Assembly: GCA_024500155.1 (NCBI GenBank)
Contig: CM044874.1
Location: forward strand, 66,388,795-66,452,794
Source of the DNA: Chenopodium formosanum
Taxonomy: Eukaryota; Streptophyta; Magnoliopsida; Caryophyllales; Amaranthaceae
Length of the DNA: 64,000 bases
Reading direction: 5' to 3'
Of the stretch, positions 9,926 to 22,260 are shown one piece after another; positions within the stretch are counted from its first letter, which is position 1, and each line of letters starts with the position of its first letter. The translations under genes were made by a program, and so were the position numbers. The notes beneath the pieces were generated by a model, which saw nothing but the letters and a program-made list of their open reading frames with translations, did no database searches and had not been told where the DNA came from.

Positions 9926-12900
9926 TTTGCACTGTAATATACCCCTCGCACGTATTACTGAAAAATGCAGTCTTTTCGGAAAGACGGTCTAACGATTTGT
10001 TGTGCATGTAAGGATGATTAGTAAATGATTCGCTACAAGGCATTTGAGAATTCGACAATAGTTGTGGCCCGGTCGGTTCCGAAAAAATGTTTACTAACGA
10101 GCTGATAATAGGGCAAAGGATGATTACTTTTTTTTGTTAAGCTCAACACGCAAATAAACCCTAATGAAAAACAAACAACTAAACTAACAAAATCTATTGA
10201 AACCTAAAAAGCAATGGTAAAGGAAAAACAAGATTAAAAGGTCGGAAATAGTCTAATTGTCTACTTTAGGAAGCAATTATACTATTCTAGCCTAATAGCC
10301 AAAAAATAATAAACCCTAGAAGTGAAGAGGACATATATCGGAGGTTTTGAAATGTACACACAATTTAAAAGAGTGTTTAATTTAAATTTAAATGAAAAAT
10401 AAAAAATAAATGATGCAGATCGAGAAAGTCAAAATGTAACCAGATCGAGAAAGTCAAAATATAATAGTTACAAAAACACGGAGGGAGTTAATCAAGAAAA
10501 AAAATGATTGAAAATAGTATAGAATAATCTGAATTAGAAATGAGTATAAGGTAGGTAAAAATAATATAATGGGGTTTGACAAATTAAAATGAAATATTCC
10601 CGTCAAAATAAAAATTTAAATGAAATATTGTAAAACTATATCAAACTTAATTATTAATACCTCATCAAAATGAAGTGTATATACCATCACATATATATCT
10701 TCAGTGCTGTAAAAGGCATACAAATGATGGAAATTAAAATCAAACATAAGTGTGGTTTTCATAATGTTTATGATTTGAATCTTCCTAGCTTAGTATCCAT
10801 CAATAATTAGTCATTTTAAATAAAAATAAAATAAAATTATACGTATAAAAAACAGTATCATTGCACATTCTAATTATAGAAAAACCTTATTTAATATTTC
10901 TTTTGAAAGGAAGACCTTTCTATTTGTTAACCAACAATTGAGGGTCAAAATAAGGACCACAAACATAGATATAAGCAAATTTTATTTGGACCATTACTTT
11001 TGTTTTAGGGGTAAATAAATAAATTCTAATTATTTTGTCATTAACATAATGACATTTGTATCTTTCCAAGCTGAAAAGTAAAAATACCCATAATTAGTAG
11101 GTAATCTAATTTGAGGATGAACATTTAATTACGTAATCTAAAATTAATTAGGGCATAATACCAATTCCTTCAGTTCTTTACAGGTCAAGTTTTTAGGTTG
11201 TGGACACAAATCTATAGGTTTACGTGCATATCATGGAGTCCACAAATTCAAACTTAAGACAATATTTTATACAATTTTGTCCAAACTTATTGACAGCATT
11301 AGAGACTAACTAAGACCAATGTTGTTTAGGGGGGACCATTAAATAATTAATTAACTAATTTAGAATAATTAATCTTGCTTAATCACCTTTAAATTCTAGC
11401 TTTAGTGTGTGTAGAATACTCTTAATTCTAAACCTTAATTTAATGGGTACCTACCTCATACATTAGAGGTTTGCCTGCCATTGTGTCCCCCCTAATTAGT
11501 CATCTAAACATTAATATTAATTTTGTGAACAAATTAAGTTGCTAGGTGTTGATACGTGAGGCAATATAGTGGACATGTATAAAGCATAATTTTTCCCAAC
11601 TAAATCTAATTAATTATCCAAATCTAAATCCAAATCCAAATTGGAAAAAGTTTATCAAAATGATTGAGACATATATAGGTTAAAATGACTGCGTTCATGC
11701 TTCCACTTCTCCCGCATTGTTGGTTTAAGCTCCCATTAGACTTGTAGTTTTATTAAGGAAATTTTCGTAAGGCACGTACCCTTGAGGTTTAGTGAGTCTC
11801 ACCATGTACTCGTGTTTTTCTTTTTATGTATAACTTTTCCTATTCTATGAGGCTCGTCGTAATCTACCTCATACAGATACACCAAGAGAGGGTACGACAC
11901 GTGCCTCTACTTAACATTTAATGAAAATCAGACAACTCTTGAATGACTTGAAGTAATACATATATTGATTGCAATTGCAAGTGGTCTAGTCATTTCTAAA
12001 ATTGTTAATGAAGATCTTCATAATATATATGTTTCTTTTTACTCTCTTTTACTAGTCGGAAGTTTTTATGTTAAAAGATAGCAAGTACTCTTCTTAAAAA
12101 TAGTTTGTGACGAAATGTTTAGAGAAGAGAAGATAAGAGAATGGAGAATCTTGCCATTGTTCATTAAAACAGTTTTATGTAATTTATCGAAGTATGAAAT
12201 CTAGACCAATTCAATGTGAATTTACATGTTGTGTAGTTGGTCTTTTGTGCGTTTAACGCTTGTTTGACGGTGTAAACTAATTAACAATTCTATCAAACCA
12301 TTACCTATATCCTCTTAGAATCATTACTAGTAATCTCATCAATTCTTTAGCTATCGATCTCATCTCTTTAGTTAATATAGTGATCTCAATTATGCATGTG
12401 TGACCAATTTCGATCTCCATCATTAGCCTCATATATGCATTCTAAATAACTTCATTTGAATTTGTCACACCATCACATAATATTGTGGTGCATCACAATG
12501 CATATTGATTATGAAATAACATAAGATCGCATCATGAGATATATATTACGGAATTCTTAAGCTTTTGAACAAGTTGCGTCTCCAATCATCTAATATAATT
12601 AAACTATTCAATTAATAGATTCACAATTTGTAAAAAAAAAAAAGATTTAAAAAATTATTCTGAATATATAATGGTACAATATTTACAATAATGCTCTTTG
12701 AATTAATTGTTTATGAATCAAATGCGTTTAGAAAGCTTGTATTATTGTCATGTAATGTGTGTAGTGGGATTGGCTTTGAATCACAAACGTAGTATGTAGT
12801 ATATGATAATGGAATATAATATTTAACCTTGTGAAGTTTTGGAAAATTGATTTGCCACAAATTTAATATTTAAGTTTAGGCGGTAGGACGGCCTAATAAT

Positions 12901-13312
12901 TGAGGGATACCTAGTCAATTCCCCAGATAAACAAAATTTGTTTATCTGGGGGTATAATTGTCTTTTCAAGTACCAATGGAGGGTATATGCGTCTTTTCAT
13001 ATACTAGTTGAGGTGTACATGTGTAATTTCTTCACCAAACAGTAAAAGTAAAAAGCAAACAGTAATTGGACAACTCACCAAAAGTACTGAATAAATGACC
13101 CTGCTTTTTCAATATATTTACAAAAATGCCATCAGAATAACAAAAATTCATTTATCTGGCAGATTAACTTGTATTTTCCCCTAATATTTGTAACTAATGC
13201 ATAAAAGCTTTTTTAATTTTTTTTTTAAAGAGAGAAATGCATAAAGCTTCAATCAAATACATTTATATTCCAGTAGTGTACAACCTTCAATTAACCACCC
13301 ATCAATTCATGA
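9926..13312. other. AT-rich intergenic DNA
   Basis: No gene is recognised on either strand. Small structures: a short duplicated block at 10427-10465 (CAGATCGAGAAAGTCAAAAT twice) next to a MITE-like end ACGGAGGGAG (10478-10487); a hairpin-bearing stretch at 10240-10300 similar to one at 19350-19400; and a perfect 15-bp inverted repeat at 12921-12951. Distal promoter elements of the NF-YB gene could lie here but are not identifiable by eye. Confidence 0.4.
12921..12951. repeat. Perfect 15-bp inverted repeat
   Basis: CCCCAGATAAACAAA, one spacer base, then its exact complement TTTGTTTATCTGGGG. It may be the remnant of a small foldback element or could form a hairpin in RNA. No flanking duplication was seen. 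Confidence 0.85.
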
Positions 13313-13321
13313 TAATTTCTT

Positions 13322-13736
13322 GGATTTTTTTGTCAGAAACTACCTATATATTAATAATCATTTTTTGTGACAAACTACCTCATAAAAAAATTGTTACAAG
13401 AAACTATCTATGAAAATGAAAATGTTGTAAAAGACTACCATTTCACTAAATTTTCACCGTTGACTAATTTTTCTAGCGTTGATCACCCACTTGCCAATCA
13501 TGTGAACTTTAAAACCTTTATTCTTTTATGTCCCACCAACACTCCCACCTACCCAACTATCATGTGACCAGCCAAGTGTGGTCAACGGCGGAGAAATTAG
13601 TCAAAGACGAAAAATTGATGAATAATAGTTGTTAACAACATTTTTATTTTAATAGGCAGTTTCTTACAACATTTTTTTTATAAGGAAGTTTGTCACAAAA
13701 AATTGCTTTTGAAAGGTAATTTCTAACAAAAAGTCC
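13322..13736. mobile_element. Mutator-like foldback MITE
   Basis: The element is 415 bp with long terminal inverted repeats of about 165 bp (left GGATTTTTTTGTCAGAAACT; right end, complemented, GGACTTTTTGTTAGAAATTA). It is flanked by a perfect 9-bp target duplication TAATTTCTT at 13313-13321 and 13737-13745. The 9-bp duplication and long inverted repeats are typical of Mutator-like non-autonomous elements. It has no coding capacity. Confidence 0.85.
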
Positions 13737-13926
13737 TAATTTCTTTCTCTTATACAACTCGATCACAAAGAAAGGCAACACAGTTTTGTTAACTTTGACA
13801 AAATCTATAGTAGTGAGTAGAAAAAATATTATAAAATAAAATGAAGTGCATGTTAATTCTAATCAAAAAAATTAAAAAGAAAAAGAAAAAAGAAGTGCAT
13901 GTTAATTAATTAATTAAGCTAGCTAT

Positions 13927-14075
13927 ATTGTGAGTGAGGGATAGTTCAGGTGGTTAGATTTTCTTTTCTGATTTCAGAAGATTCTGACATTAATTCGATT
14001 TCATCACCCGTCCTTATGGCTGCTTTATCAATACTAATTTTTTAAAAAATAACTTATGTTTGGCGGCATTATAAT
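13927..14075 (+). repeat. Possible tRNA-derived SINE relic
   Basis: An A-box-like GATAGTTCAGGTGGTTAGA is followed about 45 bp later by a B-box-like AATTCGATTTC, the spacing of an internal RNA polymerase III promoter. No tail or target duplication could be fixed, so this could be chance. Confidence 0.35.
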
Positions 14076-14600
14076 ACATGCAAAAAGAAGTTGAAATTAA
14101 TAAAGTAATAGTTGAAATCAATAGGTTGATAGAACTTTTTTTTTTTTTTGTAGGTATGTATAAAATTACTTCAACAAGTATTATGATGTAAGAGTAAAGT
14201 AATTTAGATTGATATATACAAAAATTTTAGCACCACTTTCTAAATAGTACTAAAATTAACATTTTAATTTAAGTCTTTTGTATTTGTTTAAAGCATTTGT
14301 CAAACAATCATAATAAATTTTGATAAAGTGTCTAAAATGTGTTGTGGAATATATCCTTTATACCTTAAACTTTTCAAAGCTGAAATAATATGAAAGTATG
14401 TATATGTGATTATCCAATAAAATCAAGATACTATTTCAAAGCAAAAATTTATCAAATTAAAATAGATAAAATTTGGAAAAGGTATTAGAAACTTAAGCTA
14501 AAATCCATCCCATTTATTTTGCGCACAAACTTTTCGTAAGGGTTTAGTTACATAATCATATAATATAATATTAATTAATTAATTAATTGTGAATAAGTGC
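14076..14600. other. Upstream region of the NF-YB gene
   Basis: AT-rich with a T-run at 14136-14149, a repeated ATTAATTAATTAATT tract at 14569-14588, and no gene. It probably holds the proximal promoter of the downstream gene. Confidence 0.4.
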
Positions 14601-14613
14601 CTATATATATAAG
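14601..14613 (+). promoter_or_regulatory. TATA box of the NF-YB gene
   Basis: CTATATATATAAG lies about 120 bp upstream of the ATG, which predicts a 5' leader of roughly 90 nt. Confidence 0.6.
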
Positions 14614-14728
14614 ACAACACAAAGAGCAATTTGAAACCATTAGCAACGTGTCTCTCGTTAAGAGGATCTATCAAGTTTCTCTTTACTTTCTTTTCTCTCA
14701 TTCTTTTTAATACAAAACACAAATAATA

Positions 14729-15250
14729 ATGGTTGATAACATAACCTCTTCTTACTCAAATAGAAGTTTACTTCCCAACTATAACCCTACACCAACTTCT
14801 TCATCATCTCAACAACACCATGGTAATTACAATCAAAATATTTACCATGAGGGTAGTAACATAAGGAACTCGAATGAGCACGATGATCACGAGCACGAAG
14901 ATCAAGCCCTAGGGACTATTAAAGAGCAAGATCGTTTGCTCCCTATAGCTAATGTTGGGAGAATAATGAAGCATATATTACCCCCAAATGCGAAAATCTC
15001 TAAGGAAGCTAAAGAAACTATGCAAGAGTGTGTTTCCGAGTTTATTAGCTTTGTTACGGGTGAAGCCTCCGATAAATGTCACAAAGAGAAGCGCAAAACT
15101 GTCAATGGTGATGATATTTGTTGGGCCTTGTCTTCTCTAGGGTTTGATGAGTATGCTGACCCTTTGAAGAGGTACCTTCATCGATACCGTGAATTCGAAG
15201 GAGAAAGGGTTGCTAATCAAAACAAGGAGAGGGAAAATATCCATGGTTGA
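14729..15250 (+). CDS. NF-YB5: Nuclear factor Y subunit B, NF-YB5-like
   Basis: This single-exon, 173-residue nuclear protein is the histone-fold NF-YB/HAP3 subunit, which pairs with NF-YC and then with NF-YA or other partners to bind CCAAT promoter boxes. Residues about 65-157 are the conserved B domain (EQDRLLPIANVGRIMKHILP, then ETMQECVSEFISFVTGEASD, KRKTVNGDDICWAL and LKRYLHRYRE). The N-terminus is low-complexity (Ser/Asn/His-rich) and the C-terminus short. The LLPIANVGRIMK and ICWAL signatures resemble Arabidopsis NF-YB5. The position of the LEC1-type aspartate is lysine (KISKEAKE), so it is a non-LEC1 type. The ATG is the first in the frame and in good context. Family assignment is near certain; the exact paralogue is less so. 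Confidence 0.95.
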   Translation: MVDNITSSYSNRSLLPNYNPTPTSSSSQQHHGNYNQNIYHEGSNIRNSNEHDDHEHEDQALGTIKEQDRLLPIANVGRIMKHILPPNAKISKEAKETMQECVSEFISFVTGEASDKCHKEKRKTVNGDDICWALSSLGFDEYADPLKRYLHRYREFEGERVANQNKERENIHG

Positions 15251-18200
15251 TGCTTGTCATCGATCAACAACTTTTATGAGTTGCTAGCTTGGTAATACAT
15301 ATATATTTTGGCTTTTTTTTTTTTTAAAAAATTTTATTTGTTATTTTAGCTTGTTTATGGTTGTTTAATTTATGAGATTAAAACAAAAGTATGGAGTTTT
15401 AATTTATAACCTAATTTGTAAGGAAGAGATTTGTTAATTAATTACTAGATCTCTTGTGTTAAATTAAAGAATACTAATTGAATTTGATAGGGTCGTAACT
15501 GGGTAAAAGAATCCCTCAATTAATTTCGCGAAATTTTGCCCCCTTTACCATATTATCAATAATGAAAAATCGCTTTATTTATTAATTTACTTATTGAATC
15601 TGGTTCATTCAACCTCGATTTTTGTTCGGGTGGGTATAAAGCCACAAACGACAGATGTAAATAAGAGTTGATTTTAGGTATTGGATTCTACCACAAATTA
15701 CCAATACAAATCTAGATTCATGGGTAATATATCAGAGAATTTTTATTTAATTTCATCTCTATATAGTTTAAGTGTATTGTTATAATTGTTGATTGATCTA
15801 ATTAAAGTCTATATGAATAATCTTACAAGGTAAAGTTTGCATCTTTGACAATTAGGTCATGATTTAGTCAAATTAATTATTAATTAATTATATTCTTTAG
15901 TAATTTTAAGTTGAATTTCTTCTCAAAGATTCCTTGCGTTTAAGTGAAATGAGATAGATGATTCGTTTCTCTTTTGCTAAATAAAGTAACCCTATAATTA
16001 TTTAAACATAAATTAGTGTTTTAGACTGACTAATATTTATGACAGTAATTATGCAGTATATATTGATTTGATTATTTATGTTTGTCGTTCAAGTACATGA
16101 AATATAACTTATTTGTGTCTTTTATTTCAAGACATTCTTCTCGTTATGTGCTGGAAACATGTGCCCCTACTAATCTACTTGTACTTAATTTTACTTGAAT
16201 TAGTAATTAATCTGGAATTATACTCAATTATTCAGTTTCACTTTTACAAATATAATTGTATACATGTTAATTAAAAAAGATTAGCTTTTCGAAGGCACAA
16301 ACTAAACTGTAAATTTATAATTGTATCATGTTTTAAATTACTTGTATATTATGTTAGTATGAGACTATGACTCTATGAGTGTCGAAATCTGTTATCCAAG
16401 TTGTAAAAGCACCCTATTACCATATGATCGAGCTGAGTATTCTTTGAAACAAATCTTGGATTGCAACATTCTTTGTGTAAGCATATGTTTAAAATCTTTG
16501 TTTGTCATTTTGATTTTATTTTTTGTTTTCCATTTTGTGTTTATGTTAGTTAGAGATATGCTATGTAATCAATATTGAAAAATATATTTGTGTGATTAAT
16601 TTTGCAATTTGATAGGTATTTAGGATATATGTGTTTCAATATTGATAACATATAACTAACATAGCTTTTTTATTTTATTTTTATGAGTAAAATGTCAAAA
16701 TTCAGTAGAAATAAAATAGAGGATGGAATAATAAAAGAAAAAAGTCATACCATATATTTGTTATTGATATATAAATAACAAGTAGAAGAGTGAAAATTCG
16801 TAGCGATCACTTGTAAAAGAACAAAGTAACCCCTATAACACTGATCAAGTAACCCCTATAATAATAGTGATCAAGTAATTCCTAATATATTGACAAAATA
16901 ACTCCTGTATCACTGATCGGGTAACCCTATAAAACTAAAAAAGTAACCCCTATAATGATTGGTCACACACTGTGGCCAGCCACAATATAAGAATTTGTGA
17001 AGTATTTTTCTTGGTACAATTTAATGACTAATATAAGCTATTAAAAAATATCTTTTTTTTCTTTTTAAGTATAGTAATTCTTTAATTTCAAATGGTATAA
17101 ATGTTTATAATTTTATATTTTTATCCAAACATTAATCCTTCTAATGTTGGTTAATGAAAAAAAGAAAGATAATGTAGTCCTTTTATTCAAGTTTTTGTAT
17201 TATCTCGCGGTGCACGATCTAACCAATACTGCTGTTATAGCCTATAGCCCTATAGGCCATTGATTTTGTTACTTATAGATGCAATTGCTGTCACTTCTTA
17301 ATAAAGAAAGTTACTAATAGTAGTAGCTAGATTTGTACTATAGTACAATTTCGTATATTATTTGTCTTTCATTCTCACCTAAACACTTGCTATGTGACTT
17401 CCTTTATCTAATTATGAATATTATAAACTAGCTTAGCATATATAGTAACTCAAAGAGTTGGTTAAACAAAAATTTCTCTATATACTTATTTATACATAAA
17501 CTTGGACATTGTGACTTAGAACTTACTACCCCATAACATATACAAGTATGTTTAAACATGACAAATGAATTGATCAGTGAACATTATCTATTACTAATCA
17601 CTTTGTGGGCATGAATAATCCGCCGGAGTGATAGTTTTTGTTTTAGTTTCTTAACTTTCTTTCTTTTTGTTGGTTCAGCCGATTGCTTTGTTTTCAAAAA
17701 TAGTAACCAGTGAAAGATGAGCTGAATAATCCTCGAAAGTTATATGGTAGAGACTTTGAACATGCTCGGGTAAAAGTAGCTATTATGAAAACCTAATTGA
17801 AGTGTTTGTTAATTAGCTGTTCTATTAAAGGTTGGTACAATTAGTTTGTTGTTGATTTATCGGGTTGTTTTATGTTTGATGTCAACATATTGGTGTTTAA
17901 TTACAAAATTAAACAATTTTTTTTTAAAAAAAAAATGTTTGTTTGCAAAACACTAGTCAAGCACACTGATTTTGAAAGCCTTTTCAAAGCATTAAACTTT
18001 TTGTTACAGGATTATTATTCAAAATATGAACCTAATCTCTATAAACTAGTGCTTGAGAGTTGCTACTATTTAATTTGTTAAACAATACATGGAATAATAA
18101 TACTTTCACTTAATCAAAACAAGCAACTACTACATGAAAAGGGCAAATGCATTATACCTATTACCTAAAAATAATACTTTTGTACAAGGGTTTTTGATAG

Positions 18201-18630
18201 AGATTTAAACAATATATATAATTTGTGATTAATTAAGCAAAAAAGTGATTTATTTATGTATATGGTGCGATCAAAAGGGTTAATACATCTAAGATTAGTT
18301 TAAGTTTTTCCTCAAAAATCAAAATTCATTTTGGGACCACATAATTGTATAAGTAGCTTAGCTCAAGTATTGATGCTTAATTAAGCATGGAAAGTCGCTA
18401 ATGACAAATTGAGCCAACCAAAATGCTGGTCTTTGTCACACAAGTACTTTAATCAGTCAAACTCATCGATTGGATCTTAAGAATAGGTCAATTATATTTG
18501 TCACCACAACAAATAATATCACTAAGAATAGCTCAATTTTTAAATCAAGCTTTATTATGAATAATCCAAGTTGACAACGTAGGCCATAGCAATTCTTGAT
18601 TTATGCACAAAATTTGTGAAATATATATAT
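15251..18630. other. Intergenic DNA downstream of NF-YB
   Basis: The first 150-200 bp should include the NF-YB 3' UTR. No further gene is recognised. The reading frame at 16375-16578 is short, lacks homology signals and looks like chance. A degenerate tandem repeat lies at 16823-16957. Confidence 0.4.
16823..16957. repeat. Degenerate tandem repeat, AAGTAACCCCTATAA core
   Basis: Five to six imperfect units of 20-30 bp share AAGTAACCCCTATAA and CTGATCAAG/CGG blocks. It is non-coding. Confidence 0.6.
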
Positions 18631-18636
18631 ATACTA

Positions 18637-18976
18637 ATATATTAAAAGATGTTTCTAAAAACGTCTATATATCACGTAGATTGCCTCATTTTGCCACGTC
18701 ATTTACATGACTTCTTATTATGCCACGTCATCCATCCAACCAACAATACTCCATATTGTCTCAATTATATTGGAAAAAATATATGGATGAGAAGGATCGA
18801 ATACTTGACCTCTTAGAAAAAAGGTTATTGTTTAACCATCTATGTTAATTGTCAATCATATTTTGACCTTGAACAATAAATAAATATTATACTATAAAGT
18901 ATTGAAGACACATACTACATACAAACTATTAGATGCCCTTAAAAATCAGCAGTTGCACAATTATACTCACTAGTGT
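18637..18976 (+). repeat. Helitron-like fragment, 5' end
   Basis: TACTAATATATTAAAAGATG followed by AAACGTCTATATATCACGTA resembles the start of the element at 58600 (TACTAATGTATTAAAAGGCG, then a CATGTAGATCG region). It ends near TTGCACAATTATACTCACTAG. The middle has a tRNA-like motif pair on the minus strand. It lacks a clear 3' hairpin. Confidence 0.35.
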
Positions 18977-18979
18977 ATC

Positions 18980-20094
18980 AATAATAAATAGTCATACTAC
19001 ATCTATAATAATAACCTAGATCTATAAAACACATATTTAGAGAAAATAACATAACTTTTACAATCAAAACTATAATTATTTTGCATATTTAGCATAACTC
19101 ACACTCCGCCGCTCCAAGCTTGAAGCGAGCACTGATTTTCGATATCTTTGCATCTTTTCATATAGAGACTTTCGCAATTGTTTTGATCGTAGAGTTCATC
19201 ACAAACCCTAAACTCATATGAATCTAAATCAGCTTCCCTATTATTATTAGAACCCTAAAAATAAAATTTAATTCCAGAAAATTGGAAAACAGGAATAACT
19301 TTCACAAATGAAGAGCAAAAAAAAAAAAAAAATAATTAAAGAAAAAGGTTCGAATAGTCTAATTTTTAAAGAAATTAGACTATTTCTGACCTAAACGACA
19401 AAGAAAACTAAAACCTTAAAAGAGGATAGGGAAGAGATCAAGAGAGAGAAAAAAATTGTTATGGATAAGTACTTTTAATTTGCACTTGTTCTCTTCAACT
19501 GAAACCAGTAAATCTGGTATGTTTCTTTAAGGTCTCATCTAGTCTGATCAGAACTTTTGCTATCTGGTTTGGTCTAATCTGATTTAACAATTTGACTTAA
19601 CTTTGATCAAATTTTAATACTAATCTATAAAGAAAATCATTATCGAGATGGAGCTTGTTAGATTCGTCTCATTATGAACTTTTCAAATATGTAATTTTTA
19701 TAATTTTTTTAATACGCAATTAACGATATTTAGCGATAAGTAATTGAAAATCTGAAGTTTTGATATGATCTGATCTGAATCTTTCTGATCTGCTCTGATG
19801 TAATCTGAATTTATTAAAAAATAAGTAATAAGTATCTGAATTGAAATAAGTTAAAGAGAACAAGTTAGATTAGAATTTTATTCCAATAGTTAGAACACTA
19901 TTCGATATATCACGTAACTTTTTCCCTACCACTAGTATCATATACTGAGAGTTTTTGCTCTCCCTCACATTCAACAAGATAATTAAATATGAAGTATTTC
20001 ACTTCGTTTCTTTTAATTGACATGTATTTCATTCTAATAAGTTTATGTTTAGTTGACACGTATTTAATTTTAATAAATTTATTTTTAGTTGGCA
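18980..20094. other. AT-rich intergenic DNA
   Basis: No gene is seen. At 19356-19392 there is a clean inverted repeat (AATAGTCTAATTT ... AAATTAGACTATT) whose surroundings resemble 10240-10300. The stretch from 19500 to 19810 is rich in variants of TCTGATCTGATC. Confidence 0.35.
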
Positions 20095-20594
20095 CTAATT
20101 TAGTCACGTGTGTTGCATGGATTAAGTAGTTATTATTTGTTTAGGGTTCGTTTGGCATTGTTGTGATTTTCTGTTTTTTGGTTTTTTGTTGTATAAAAGT
20201 ATATGATATATGTCACATAATGAATCAAAAATTATTTAAACTTATTAAAATCATAATAATTTTGAAAACTGACAACAAAAAAGTGGAAACACCTTTTTCT
20301 TGTTTCCTGTTTTTGGTTTTTAGTTTTCAAAAAAACAAGAAACTAAAAACCAAAAATAATGCCAAACAAGCCCTTAGTTGTCAATTTTATATTCGAAAAA
20401 AGTGTGATCATAATCTCATTTATAATTTTGAAAGAAGCGTTGTATTTAATTAGTTTTGGAATATAGGAGGAAAAAAAAGAAAAAAAGGATGATGTCAAAA
20501 ATAGTTTAGGCGGGAAAATTTTTAATAAAAATTGACATGTGTCCCATAATGATATCAGCATGTTTTGTTTTAGTACTCCGTAATAGTTAGTAGA
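20095..20594 (-). mobile_element. Non-autonomous Helitron, interrupted by a Tourist MITE
   Basis: Read on the minus strand it starts TCTACTAACTATTAC at 20594 after an A and ends with a CCATGC...CGTG stem and TTAG (probably a decayed CTAG) next to T. It aligns along its length with the plus-strand Helitron at 21723-22018 once the 230-bp insertion at 20144-20373 is removed. There is no target duplication, as expected for Helitrons. Confidence 0.6.
20144..20373. mobile_element. Tourist-like (PIF/Harbinger) MITE
   Basis: The element is 230 bp with inverted termini GGGTTCGTTTGGCATTGTTG and, complemented, GGGCTTGTTTGGCATTATTT. A 3-bp TTA duplication at 20141-20143 and 20374-20376 is typical of this superfamily. 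The reading frames across it are chance. Confidence 0.75.
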
Positions 20595-21080
20595 TGTATT
20601 TTAATAAGTTTATTTTTAGTTGACACAATTCTTTTTTAGGTAAGTTTTGTACCTTAACTAGGTTACCTCACTTGTTTTATCATTCTTTCTTCTCCTTAAC
20701 ATGTATGTGGTATGTCTAAGTTAAATGCGCCAACTAAATAAAAACAGAAGAATTATATTATATGAATATGTTAATAAAATGATACTCCACATTTGAATCT
20801 ATCTTTATAAATCCACGTATTTGTTCTATAATTATTAGTGTCTAAACAGCTTATCACCTACGAAGTAAATATATATAAAAATAATAATTTGTTAGAGTGA
20901 TGCGAAAAGAGTATTTCATTAATGAAAATTTTAATTGAGTGAGGGCAAGTGTATCGTGTGTGCAAAAGAATGGTGCACGTAGGTGCTTGGGTGTTGGAGG
21001 GGAGCAGATTTGGAGTGGTGAACCGATGGTGGTTATATATGGAGCTAGGCAAGGAGAGGAGAGAGAGTGATGTATTTAAC

Positions 21081-21131
<51 letters not shown>

Positions 21132-21163
21132 TTATTGTAGGTTGTATGACTTTTGTTTTTGAG

Positions 21164-21216
<53 letters not shown>
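21081..21216. repeat. Two AAT/TAA microsatellite tracts
   Basis: Pure trinucleotide tracts at about 21081-21131 and 21163-21216 are separated by about 32 bp. Predicted poly-Asn or poly-Leu/Tyr frames here are artefacts of the repeat. Confidence 0.95.
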
Positions 21217-21217
<1 letters not shown>

Positions 21218-21705
21218 TATGTTTACCTGCTTAATCTCTATACTACCTCCGCTAATTATTATGTGCAATTTTAAAATAGAGGCGGATCTGGTGCAATTTT
21301 TTAAATTGGGCCTTAAATTTTTATTTTATTTTTTTAGGAAAAATATATTACTAAATTCAAAAACTGAGGCTCTTTTATAGTAGTTTCACTTAGGGAACCC
21401 GTCCGATTGACCACCCTGCACATACTCAAAACCACCACTACTTTAGGGTATGTCATTTTAATTTTTCGCTAATTGTCACACTTGTAAGCAACAATTAATT
21501 ATTAGTATGATACGTATAATTCACTTGAATATATTTCTATATAGGATAGAATAAGTTGGATAGATTTAGATAGATTTTTAAGAAGAAAAAAAATTGCTTG
21601 AGTTTTATTTTCAATAAAATTTGGATATATTTTTAAGAGAAAATTTAGATAGCTCTTTAAGATGAAATCGTTGGTATTGATATAGAATTTAATATTTCAT
21701 AGGTA

Positions 21706-22258
21706 CTCCCTCCGTTTCATAATCTATTAACTATTACTAAAACAAAACATGCTAACATCATTAAAGGACACTTGTCAATTTCTTATAAAAAATTTTCCCG
21801 CCAAAAGTATTTTTGACATCATCATTTTTTTCTCTATTTTTCTTTTCTCCTAAAATCTAAAACTAAACAATTACAATATTTCTTTCAAAATTAATAAATA
21901 AGATTATGATTACACTTTACCAAAAAAAAAAATTACACTTTTTTGAATAAAGAATATTGACAACTATTTTAAACAAATAAAATCTATTTAAACCGTGCAA
22001 CGCATGGGATCAATCTAGTGATGTTCCTGTTACGAATTGATGCAAATTTTTACCTATATTTGACCGCAAATATTTTTCGTATCACATTAGCAAAAATTAT
22101 AAAAGTTAGATATTAATAGTGTACTCATCAAGACAAATCAAACTAGATCTTACATAACTATGTTTGTTCTTATATATTGAGAGAAATTTAGAAGATTCTC
22201 TCTTATTTTTAAAAAGTCAAAGATTCCAAACAGGAAAATCATTATGGAACGGAGGGAG
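21706..22258. mobile_element. Stowaway MITE carrying a nested Helitron
   Basis: The termini are CTCCCTCCGTTTCATAA and, complemented, CTCCCTCCGTTCCATAA, flanked by TA on both sides (21704-21705, 22259-22260). Without the Helitron at 21723-22018 it would be 257 bp. Confidence 0.75.
21723..22018 (+). mobile_element. Non-autonomous Helitron (296 bp)
   Basis: It starts with TC after an A, carries a stem CCGTGC-AAC-GCATGG near the 3' end, and ends CTAG before T seven bases later, which is the full set of Helitron hallmarks. It sits inside a Stowaway MITE. It contains a tiny poly(A) insertion at 21919-21931. Confidence 0.75.
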
Positions 22259-22260
22259 TA

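Noticed and set aside
16823..16957. Possible CRISPR-like repeat array
   Set aside because: Units are degenerate and unevenly spaced, and the DNA is plant nuclear; a simple tandem repeat explains it.
20858..21268. Poly-Tyr/Leu or poly-Asn protein
   Set aside because: The frame is a translation of the AAT microsatellite and is not a gene.
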